NCBI GenBank assembly: GCA_009903855.1
Contig: WYEK01000046.1
Location: forward strand, 1-7,909
DNA length: 7,909 bases
Origin: Thermocrinis sp.
GTDB lineage: Bacteria; Aquificota; Aquificia; Aquificales; Aquificaceae
Direction of reading: 5' to 3'
Part shown: in pieces, positions 1 through 6,493 of the stretch
Numbering within the stretch: position 1 is the stretch's first letter
Layout of the letters: every line of letters begins with the position of its first letter
Notes under the pieces: generated by a model
What the model was told of the DNA's origin: nothing
The model's input: only the letters and a program-made list of their open reading frames with translations
Database searches by the model: none
Made by a program: the position numbers and the translations under genes

Positions 1-418
1 TTGAATTTGTTGCCCTTTCTACCACCACAGGAGAAAGTGTTTTAAAAAAGCCCGTTGGTTCGTTCTCCTTTTCAATATCCACACTGACGATTCTAAAATA
101 CACATTCTCAAGCTTTGGGTTCATGTTGTGAAGATGGTCTTCTTTGATGAGTTTTAAAACTCCGTTGTAAAAGGATATGGCGGTCTGTGGGTCTCCTGTG
201 GAAAACCTAAAGTTTATATTTTCTACTCCCAGTATGTACTCTCCTTGTATCTTTGCATTTTTTCCAAGATAGACCGCAAAGGTGTAGGGCTTTGGACTTT
301 CCTCGTCAAATTCTTTTTCAAAGACCTTCTTTAGAAGGGATATGAACCTTCTCCTGTAGTCTATGCTTATGGAAGAATTGTCCTCTACAGCCCTAACAAG
401 TTTCACCTTAAACCTCAT
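1..418 (-). CDS. cas6: Cas6 crRNA-processing endoribonuclease, N-terminal 139 codons (3' end outside window)
   Basis: Cas6 cuts the CRISPR precursor transcript within each repeat to release crRNAs that are loaded into Cascade. An open frame starts at ATG 418 and runs off the left edge without a stop, so only 139 residues are visible; the family is usually about 220-260 residues. The start MRFKVKLVRA, the DYRRRFISLLKK helix (residues 20-31), the KPYTFAVYL strand (43-51) and TLSPVVVER (127-135) match the N-terminal half of the Cas6 family. It begins 7 nt after the cas2 stop, next to tandem TGA-TAA stops, with no clear Shine-Dalgarno, so translation probably depends on coupling to cas2. No in-frame alternative start lies just upstream. 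There is no histidine before residue 95, so the catalytic residues cannot be assigned from this half. Identification is by motif recognition and by position in a complete cas operon. Confidence 0.85.
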   Translation of the reverse strand, partial: MRFKVKLVRAVEDNSSISIDYRRRFISLLKKVFEKEFDEESPKPYTFAVYLGKNAKIQGEYILGVENINFRFSTGDPQTAISFYNGVLKLIKEDHLHNMNPKLENVYFRIVSVDIEKENEPTGFFKTLSPVVVERATNS

Positions 419-425
419 GGGATTA

Positions 426-707
426 TCATAACAGGTTATCCGTGGGATCTTTGACGTTTGTTAGTATTTCCCTTCTGTAATTGGCAGTGTCCTCAAGGAT
501 ATAAATTATCAGGGAGTCCTTTTCCTTATCTACTACCCTTAACATTTCGTGTTTTAGTCTTTCTATGCCCGAAAGGTTCAGATTTCCCTCAAAGACAGAT
601 TTTTGAACATGGTTTAAATACTTTCTTGCGGTCTTTAAAGCCCTCTGAAGCCTTCTTTGTCCCTCTTTTTCCGTGGTGTCTATGTCGTAAAAGAGTATTA
701 CCCTCAT
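426..707 (-). CDS. cas2: Cas2, spacer-acquisition subunit
   Basis: Cas2 is the central dimer of the Cas1-Cas2 integrase complex that inserts new spacers at the leader end of the array. The 93-residue length is normal for the family. The first beta strand MRVILFYDID carries the conserved Asp8. The typical signature VQKSVFEG is at residues 34-41, and the ferredoxin-like fold ends with the SLIIYILE strand (65-72). The ATG overlaps the cas1 stop by 4 nt (ATGA). The purine run AAGGA directly abuts the ATG, too close to act as an ordinary ribosome site, so coupling to cas1 translation is likely. It ends 7 nt before cas6. Confidence 0.95.
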   Translation of the reverse strand: MRVILFYDIDTTEKEGQRRLQRALKTARKYLNHVQKSVFEGNLNLSGIERLKHEMLRVVDKEKDSLIIYILEDTANYRREILTNVKDPTDNLL

Positions 708-1657
708 TCCTTCAAGCTGTGGTAATTCAAAGGTGTGTATGGCTCGTTTTCCGTCAAGTGCTTTACGAGTTTATAAAGTTCAAGCCTAATCAGTGTTCTT
801 ATAGATACTTTCCTCTTTAGCTTTGGGTAGTGCAGGGTGGATTTTAAAAGGTTGTCAAAGGCTCTTAGGAACTTTCTCCGTCCATCTAAATTTAGATAGC
901 AATATTCTGTTTCTTCCAAAAAGTCATCTTCTGTTATAGTTCCCGACCTTATAAGCTCAAGGATCAAGCCCTCTGTTAGGATGGGTTTAAAGACTTCTGC
1001 CACATCCAAGCAAAGGGAGTGCCTCTTTTCCGACGGTTCATGCAAGTAGCTGACCGTTGAGTTTAAAGGAGTGTGGTATATTTCTCCAAGCACTTTGGCA
1101 TAAACCAAGGAGTTTCCAAAGGAAATTAATGCGTTTAAAGGGTTCTGTGGTGGTCTTTTTGTCCTTGTTTCAAATTCCCAACCTGTTAGCTCTTCAAGGG
1201 CTTTGTAGCAAAGCTTTCTAAAACTCCCTTCCACTTGCATAACCTCCTGGATGGTGGAAGCCTGCTTTAGTTTTTCCAAGTGCTCGCTTGCGTCTATTTG
1301 GTAGAGTTTTTCAGAGTTTATGATGGAACCAAGCACAAAGCTCTTGGCAAGGTAAAGCCTTTTTTCTTTATCAAGATAATGTTCCACTTGCTTTATAAGA
1401 ACATGTCCAGATAGGTTGCCTTCCCTCGGATAAAAGCTCCCTATGTAATAGCCATAATAGTTAAAAAAGTGGGCGATTATCCCATTTTGGGACAAAAGGC
1501 TAAAGAACTTGGTGTTGGTGCTAACCTCCGCCACAATAAAAAGCTCGGAAGTGTTTTCTATGGGTATTTTCTTTTTGATTTCTCCGTTTTCAAACATTAT
1601 GGTGTTCTCGTCCCTTCTTAGGGTGCCGTTGGTGGTTATGTAGTAAATCTCAGCCAT
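704..1657 (-). CDS. cas1: Cas1, CRISPR integrase (type I-B)
   Basis: Cas1 is the metal-dependent integrase that, with Cas2, joins protospacer DNA to the CRISPR repeat. Counting from the chosen ATG (317 residues), the metal ligands of the family are present: Glu143 in the VEGSFR segment, His206 in SYLHEP, and Asp218/Glu221 in LDVAEVFKP. The N-terminal beta domain begins in the usual way with YYITTNGTLRR. I chose ATG 1657, which gives the start MAEIYYI and an 8-nt overlap with the end of cas4. A GTG at 1669 would add only four residues (20-nt overlap); neither start has a Shine-Dalgarno. The stop overlaps the cas2 ATG. All catalytic positions are intact, so the protein should be active. Its neighbours cas4 and cas2 complete the adaptation module. 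Confidence 0.95.
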   Translation of the reverse strand: MAEIYYITTNGTLRRDENTIMFENGEIKKKIPIENTSELFIVAEVSTNTKFFSLLSQNGIIAHFFNYYGYYIGSFYPREGNLSGHVLIKQVEHYLDKEKRLYLAKSFVLGSIINSEKLYQIDASEHLEKLKQASTIQEVMQVEGSFRKLCYKALEELTGWEFETRTKRPPQNPLNALISFGNSLVYAKVLGEIYHTPLNSTVSYLHEPSEKRHSLCLDVAEVFKPILTEGLILELIRSGTITEDDFLEETEYCYLNLDGRRKFLRAFDNLLKSTLHYPKLKRKVSIRTLIRLELYKLVKHLTENEPYTPLNYHSLKE

Positions 1658-2159
1658 AGCAATATTCACAGTAAGCGCACTTTTTGCAATACGGTTTATT
1701 TATAACCTTTGGTGGTATCTCCTTTCTGACAACCTCATCCATCTTGCTGACAACTTCATTTATAAGTTCCTCATCCTTCTCGTCAAATTCAACCTTCAAA
1801 AGCTTTTTCTGTTTGGGATAGTGAATTATGCCATGGGAGACTCTTATTCCTTTTGTTTTTAGGTAGTATATGTAATACTTCACCTGAAGGATGTGGGCTG
1901 GCTCCAACGCAGAGGAATGCTTTATCTCATGAACCACCAGACCTTCACCTGTGCTAAAAAAGTCTATGCTGACGGGCTCATAAGCAAACTCTTCCCCTTT
2001 TTCTCTTGAAAAACTAATCTCGTCCAAAAGTTTTCCAAGTTGAACATACTCAGATTCCTTTTCAAAGCTTATCCCTTTTGTAAAAAGCCAGAGTTTCCTT
2101 TGGCAAACCACATAATAGGCAACCTGTGTGCCTCTGAATTTTAGCTCCTTTAGGTCCAT
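1650..2159 (-). CDS. cas4: Cas4, RecB-like Fe-S exonuclease of the adaptation module
   Basis: Cas4 trims prespacer ends and helps choose PAM-proximal DNA for Cas1-Cas2. The 169-residue protein has the Cas4 layout. Cys19 lies in the VVCQRKLWLF segment near the N-terminus. The RecB nuclease motifs follow: Asp66, Glu78-x-Lys80 in HEIKHSS, and Gln92-x-x-Tyr95. A C-terminal cysteine cluster is at 158, 161, 164 and 167. Cys19, 158, 161 and 167 are the expected iron-sulfur ligands; Cys164 is an additional cysteine between them. The ATG follows the cas3 stop after a single base, and GGAG about 12 nt upstream is a weak ribosome site. The 3' end overlaps cas1. All active-site motifs are present, so function is probably intact. 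Confidence 0.93.
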   Translation of the reverse strand: MDLKELKFRGTQVAYYVVCQRKLWLFTKGISFEKESEYVQLGKLLDEISFSREKGEEFAYEPVSIDFFSTGEGLVVHEIKHSSALEPAHILQVKYYIYYLKTKGIRVSHGIIHYPKQKKLLKVEFDEKDEELINEVVSKMDEVVRKEIPPKVINKPYCKKCAYCEYCYG

Positions 2160-2160
2160 T

Positions 2161-4368
2161 TTAGATAATGTTCTCCACCTGCTCTGTGTCTGCGGTAGGC
2201 TTTAGCACAAAGCCCGTGTCTTCGCTATAGTCTCCCTCTATGTAGTAAATGCCAAGTCTATCGTGGATCTTCTGCTTTTCTATCTCTCTAATAGACCATG
2301 CGGGAAGAGAAAAGCTGTATGCAAGGATGTCGTTTAAAAGCTTCGTTCTCTTTATAAAATCTCCCTTAGCTTTTTCCCAATCTTGAATTAGGCTTTCTAC
2401 ATCTTCTTTAAACTGATTGGGAATAACCTGCACTGCGTTTATATCCCTAAAAAGGTCTTGTGCCTCCGATTTACTCCTTATAAGACTATCTGCTCCTTCC
2501 CAAAGGCTTTTTATGTAGCTTTCCGCCTTTTTAAACCTCTCCCAATACTTGGTGCCATACAAAGCAGACTCCGAATATACCTTTTCCACAAGCTCCCACT
2601 TAAAATCCCAATCCCACAGCCCGTCTTTAAGGTTCTTTAGAGTGCTCTCGTGCAGATGCTTGTAATACACAGGACCCACCCCTGAACAGTCTTTTGTGAA
2701 TATAAACACGTTGGGTTCATCGGTTGATTTTTGTCCTTTTCTGTTGCACCTTCCCATCCTCTGTATCAAGCTGTCTGCAGTGGAAAGCTCCGTGAAAAGA
2801 TAGTCCGCATCAAGGTCCAACGAAACCTCCGCAAGCTGAGTGGTAATCCACAAGCCCTTTTCTTGGCTATTAAAGAATTTCATTATCTCTCTTTCCTTTT
2901 CCTTTCTGTCTTTGAGTATGAACCTGCTGTGTAAAAGCTTGACATGAGGGAGTTTATCTTTTAACTTTTCCCTTAACTCTATAGCCTTTCTTACAGTATT
3001 CACCACCACAAGCACTTTAGCCTTTTGGGAAAGCTCTATCATTTTATCCACATAATTGTCTATGCTATCGTCTATAACTTGAACATGATGGTATGGTTTC
3101 TCCTGCGTGTTGAAAGTTTTAAACTCCACTCCCATTCTTTCAAACCTTTCCCTCAAAAACTCAGGAAATGTGGCGGTCATAACCAAAAACTTTCCACCAT
3201 TTTGGGCTAAAACCTCCAAACCTTGCACTATAAAGGCTAATGTGATAGGATCGTAAGACTGAAGTTCATCAATCACAAGCCTTGAGTAAAGGGCAGTTGC
3301 ATAGTACTTTTCAAAGCCCTTATACCTAAAAACAAAGTGCATAAGTTGGTCTGGAGTGGATACGATTATGGGCTTGGCAAAGTTGCGGGAAAGGAAGTAG
3401 TTAAGAAAAGCTGTGCCTTCTTGATTATTTTGGATGTCTTCCCTGTTTTCTTCCCTTTCAAGCACATAGCTTAAAGCACTTGAGTGTAAAAGCCCTGCAT
3501 AACCTCCAAACATTCCCTCCGCCCTCATATAAATGCCATTGGCAGAAACTCTGTAAGGTAGCATGAAAAAGCCTTTCCTTTGAAGATAGATAAAGCCCGC
3601 TTCCGTCTTGCCTGCACCCGTTGGTGCTATTATCACAAGATTTTTGTCTCTGTTTTCTCTGACGAAAATTTGCATTTCATAGGGTGTTCTTCCCTGCTTT
3701 TTGAAAAACTCATCCACAAAGCTAAGAGTATCATCAGGTGGTTCGTCCTCTACTTCCTGTGCATGTTTTGAACTGCTTGCATGGTCTATACGGAGAAGTA
3801 GCCCTTTTAAAAGGCGGTAGTATAGAATAAGCCCATCCACGGGAATTTTAAACATCTTTGCAACATCTTCCCTTAAATAATCCTCCTCCCTCTTTTTTAG
3901 CATAAAGCTTATAGGGTTCTTCTCAAATTTAAACTCCTCTCTTAACACTCTTTCCACACTTTCTACGGGCATCTCTTCCACTTCCACGGGATGATGGTGC
4001 AAAACCAAAAGCCTAACAATTTTTCGGATAAGTTCATCCTCTACATTCACAAACACAGGAGATAAAAGATTGTGCCTGACCTCCGGAAGTCCCTTTATAG
4101 GCTTTATGTTTTTGTTTCCAATCTTTTCCTGAAATTTACAGTGTATTTTGCCATAATCGTGATATTCACAGGCAAGCTCTAAGATTTCCCAAAATCTTTC
4201 CTTTAGCTCCGTAGGAAGTCCCTTTGGAATAAGCTCTTCTATTTCCTTTCTGTAGTAATCCCTGAGTTTTTGTAGGTTTTCTAAAAGCTTGTCTGTGTGT
4301 TCTCTTATTGTGGTCCCATCATCCTTTGCCCAAAGTTCTTTAAGCAGGCTCTGAATTTTCTCCCTCAT
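2161..4368 (-). CDS. cas3: Cas3 HD nuclease-helicase
   Basis: Cas3 is recruited to the Cascade R-loop and unwinds and degrades the target DNA. The 735-residue protein has an N-terminal HD nuclease domain followed by an SF2 helicase. HD motifs: His24 (REHTDKLL), His70-Asp71 (EYHDYGK), His99 (RHNLLSP), the LHHHP cluster at 123-127 and Asp195 (RIDHASS). Helicase motifs: Walker A APTGAGKT (248-255), motif II as Asp367-Glu-Leu-Gln, motif III TAT in MTATFP (398-400), and motif VI QRMGRCNRKG (536-545). The ATG at 4368 lies inside the end of the preceding gene (29-nt overlap) with only a loose purine stretch upstream, which points to translational coupling. Starting here keeps the LWAK...EHTDKLL segment that begins the HD domain. 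No motif is missing, and the length is usual for a fused Cas3. Confidence 0.95.
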   Translation of the reverse strand: MREKIQSLLKELWAKDDGTTIREHTDKLLENLQKLRDYYRKEIEELIPKGLPTELKERFWEILELACEYHDYGKIHCKFQEKIGNKNIKPIKGLPEVRHNLLSPVFVNVEDELIRKIVRLLVLHHHPVEVEEMPVESVERVLREEFKFEKNPISFMLKKREEDYLREDVAKMFKIPVDGLILYYRLLKGLLLRIDHASSSKHAQEVEDEPPDDTLSFVDEFFKKQGRTPYEMQIFVRENRDKNLVIIAPTGAGKTEAGFIYLQRKGFFMLPYRVSANGIYMRAEGMFGGYAGLLHSSALSYVLEREENREDIQNNQEGTAFLNYFLSRNFAKPIIVSTPDQLMHFVFRYKGFEKYYATALYSRLVIDELQSYDPITLAFIVQGLEVLAQNGGKFLVMTATFPEFLRERFERMGVEFKTFNTQEKPYHHVQVIDDSIDNYVDKMIELSQKAKVLVVVNTVRKAIELREKLKDKLPHVKLLHSRFILKDRKEKEREIMKFFNSQEKGLWITTQLAEVSLDLDADYLFTELSTADSLIQRMGRCNRKGQKSTDEPNVFIFTKDCSGVGPVYYKHLHESTLKNLKDGLWDWDFKWELVEKVYSESALYGTKYWERFKKAESYIKSLWEGADSLIRSKSEAQDLFRDINAVQVIPNQFKEDVESLIQDWEKAKGDFIKRTKLLNDILAYSFSLPAWSIREIEKQKIHDRLGIYYIEGDYSEDTGFVLKPTADTEQVENII

Positions 4369-4675
4369 CGTTAGCTTGTTCTTCTTTGCTTTTCTCCTCA
4401 GAGTTTAACCCTATCAAAAAGGAGTAGGCGATCATGCTAAAGTTTTTGTCATCCAAAGCTTCCTTGAAAAGATAAGGAATTTCTTTTTCCACCTCAAGGT
4501 ATGCCCTTATCAGATTGTGGATGAAGTATTCTTTATCCTTTCTTCTTATAGCTTCAAGCAGTCTGTAAGTAAGTGGTTCAAGCTTTTTCTGTGTGCTTTC
4601 GTTCTCTTTGTATAGTTTCTTTAGCTCTCTTCCCGCCCAAAAAGCCCAGTTGGTGTAATCCTTTTGTGTGTTCAT
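4340..4675 (-). CDS. cas11b: Probable Cas11b small subunit, translated from an internal start inside cas8
   Basis: This is the in-frame 3' part of the cas5::cas8 gene (Met607 to the common stop), predicted to be made also as an independent 111-residue protein. Cas11 lines the belly of Cascade in more than one copy and stabilises the crRNA-target duplex. What I see: an ATG at 4675 preceded by AGGAGGTG with a 6-nt spacer, in a gene set where most other starts have weak sites. The product is Lys/Glu rich and looks helical (WAGRELKKLYKEN, RRKDKEYFIHNLIRAYLEV), as expected for a small-subunit helical bundle. It ends with the conserved-looking IAYSFLIGL and the acidic tail. What is known: type I-B, I-C and I-D large-subunit genes can encode Cas11 by internal initiation, and this operon has no separate small-subunit gene. 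That it happens here is inference. Confidence 0.7.
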   Translation of the reverse strand: MNTQKDYTNWAFWAGRELKKLYKENESTQKKLEPLTYRLLEAIRRKDKEYFIHNLIRAYLEVEKEIPYLFKEALDDKNFSMIAYSFLIGLNSEEKSKEEQANDEGENSEPA

Positions 4676-6493
4676 GTTTAACACCTCCTGAAAGTTTATA
4701 AAGAAAAGCAAATTTTGACTTATGTATTTCATATTTCTTCCAGCCTGCACAATTTTGCTTTCAATGGTTCCTCCTTGTAAATTTTTATAACTGTCCTTTC
4801 TGATAAATCCTGACAGCAAAAGGAACAAAAATTCATAAAGGGACCGCCCCGTGTAGACGTAGAAAAGAAATTCAGAAAAGATGTCTTGAAGGTTTTTGGG
4901 ATAATGGTCAATCAACTCACGGATAGCTTTGGCTAAGTTTGGGCTTATATGAAAGGAGTATATGTTTGCGGTAGCATCTCCCACCATTTCTATTTCTACA
5001 AAGTAAATGTTTTGTAAAACCCAACTGCTCTTTTGTTTTTCCAAGTCTAAAACATACCTTACAACGCTCCACACTCTCCCAAGTTTTTCCTGTTCTATCT
5101 CCTTTTCTGTGCTTAAAATTAGGTTTAGCCTGTAAGTTTCTAAAAGGTCATCGGGAACATAGACAAAAAGATACTTTCCTGCGGACCTGTAAAACCCTGC
5201 ACTTGCAAAGTAAAGTAGGAATTCACACTCCTTACATATGGGTATTGGGTCCCATATAAAGTTTCTGACTGTTTCAAGGCTTGCAAACAGTGGAGTAAAA
5301 GTAGTAGCATCTACATAGTTTTTGGCTTGTCTTTCATGACAGAAAAAGCATGTACTTGAAAGATCTTTGGTTGTAGCAAGTAGCTTTCTGTAGGCTTCTA
5401 AAAAGCTTCCTTTGACTTTTTCCAAGACTTCTTCAAGGTTTTCTGAATAAACCCCTTTAAGCCTTTTTATATATTCATGGGATTGGTTTGTAAACGGGCT
5501 ATTGCTATGAAAATCTCTTAATCTGCTGTATATAAGTGTATTGTATGGATTGATATCATTACCTTTTTGTTTGTATGAATCCTCCAATGACCTCTTAACA
5601 CTTTCCTTGTCCTTTAGAAGATAATCTAAGTAAAGCTCAGGAAGTTTTTCCCACAAGATTTTTGGTATTTTTAGAGTTCTCTCTTCCACGTATTTTTTTA
5701 TATCCTCCCCTGCGTTTTCCAAAACCTTCAAAACTCCCACACATGCACTTGCCATAAGCCAATTTCCTGCATAAAGCCTAACGTATTCTTCTCCTTCAGA
5801 CTTTTTTAGTTCTTCTACTACCGATTCAGTCAAAAAAACAGGATTGTTATCTTCATCAAGGATTAAAGAACCGTAAATTTCAGTTCCCTTTTGAAAGTAA
5901 TAAGCATCAATCCAAGAATAATTCTTTGGCTTTTGGGAATTCTTGTAAAAGTAAGAGAAACTGAAAAGTATTCCTTTACCAGTGCCTGAAAGGCTAATCT
6001 TTTCCTTAAATTCCTTTGGTATGTATGCGTTAAAGTTTAGCGTTATTGTTTCTTCTTCAGAAAGACGCTTTTCAGAACACTTTACCCTTTTTACCTCTTC
6101 CACCTTTACCGGATACTCTCCTCCCGAGAGAAAAAGAAGTTCCTTTGGCTCCTTTAAACCGTTCTCAATTTCATTCAAAATTTCTTCGCTTGCCTTTATG
6201 TGGATCAAAAGCCACAGGTTATAGAGAATTGGAACCTGCAATGGAAGTCTGCCAAGCTCTTTGTCTTTGAAGTTATGTTTTTTAAACCACACATAATCAC
6301 GGTATATAGCTTGATAATCTCCTTGAATAGAAATTTGGAAATACTCTCCGTTCCACTTTCTTCCCATCGCCCGGTAGATCAGCCCTATTATGGTGGAGTA
6401 GGGCGGAAGCGGATAGACCTCTATACCCTTTATGGAAAGTGGATTTTTGAAAATCCCGGTGGGAGTGTAGAGTTTAACCCGTAGGCACTCCAT
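4340..6493 (-). CDS. cas5-cas8b1: Cas5-Cas8b1 (Cst1) fusion, Cascade large-subunit polypeptide
   Basis: One 717-codon frame carries two Cascade subunits that are normally separate proteins. Residues 1 to about 220 are a Cas5t-type RAMP protein, which caps the crRNA 5' handle: LRVKLYTPTG at the start and the PLPPYSTIIGLIYRAMG segment (28-44). From about residue 236 the sequence restarts like Cst1/Cas8b1, the large subunit for PAM recognition: YVRLYAGNW (237-245), then the diagnostic CxxC...CxxC pair, Cys382/385 and Cys420/423. There is no Met codon between residues 43 and 247, so a separately initiated full Cas8 is unlikely. The start overlaps cas7 by 20 nt and has AAGGTGG (6509-6503) 9 nt upstream, a fair Shine-Dalgarno. 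The tail (697-717) is acidic and looks disordered. Domain calls are from motif recognition; the boundary is approximate. Confidence 0.88.
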   Translation of the reverse strand: MECLRVKLYTPTGIFKNPLSIKGIEVYPLPPYSTIIGLIYRAMGRKWNGEYFQISIQGDYQAIYRDYVWFKKHNFKDKELGRLPLQVPILYNLWLLIHIKASEEILNEIENGLKEPKELLFLSGGEYPVKVEEVKRVKCSEKRLSEEETITLNFNAYIPKEFKEKISLSGTGKGILFSFSYFYKNSQKPKNYSWIDAYYFQKGTEIYGSLILDEDNNPVFLTESVVEELKKSEGEEYVRLYAGNWLMASACVGVLKVLENAGEDIKKYVEERTLKIPKILWEKLPELYLDYLLKDKESVKRSLEDSYKQKGNDINPYNTLIYSRLRDFHSNSPFTNQSHEYIKRLKGVYSENLEEVLEKVKGSFLEAYRKLLATTKDLSSTCFFCHERQAKNYVDATTFTPLFASLETVRNFIWDPIPICKECEFLLYFASAGFYRSAGKYLFVYVPDDLLETYRLNLILSTEKEIEQEKLGRVWSVVRYVLDLEKQKSSWVLQNIYFVEIEMVGDATANIYSFHISPNLAKAIRELIDHYPKNLQDIFSEFLFYVYTGRSLYEFLFLLLSGFIRKDSYKNLQGGTIESKIVQAGRNMKYISQNLLFFINFQEVLNMNTQKDYTNWAFWAGRELKKLYKENESTQKKLEPLTYRLLEAIRRKDKEYFIHNLIRAYLEVEKEIPYLFKEALDDKNFSMIAYSFLIGLNSEEKSKEEQANDEGENSEPA
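4682..4689 (-). promoter_or_regulatory. Internal Shine-Dalgarno for Cas11
   Basis: AGGAGGTG on the minus strand is an eight-base match to the 16S anti-Shine-Dalgarno. A 6-nt spacer TTAAAC separates it from the in-frame ATG at 4675. It lies inside the Cas8 coding region, encoding part of the FQEVLN segment. It is as strong as the site in front of cas7. Confidence 0.75.

Noticed and set aside
1238..1248. AGGAGG before an in-frame ATG inside cas1
   Set aside because: Only 2 nt separate the motif from the ATG, too close for initiation. The position also falls just before the catalytic Glu segment and would give a truncated Cas1 without its N-terminal domain.
3267..3367. Motif II of Cas3 reads DELQ rather than DExH
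   Set aside because: A Gln at this position is, to my knowledge, common in type I-B Cas3 helicases, and all other motifs are intact, so it is not evidence of inactivation.
3500..3530. GGAGG motifs next to ATG inside cas3 (RAEGMFGGY region)
   Set aside because: The in-frame Met286 is only 2 nt from the motif, and a product starting there would lack the HD domain and Walker A. The purine runs are explained by the Glu/Gly codons.
5750..5760. Possible independent start of Cas8 at Met247
   Set aside because: Only a distant AGGA lies upstream, and starting there would remove the conserved-looking YVRLYAGNW segment, so separate Cas8 translation is not supported.
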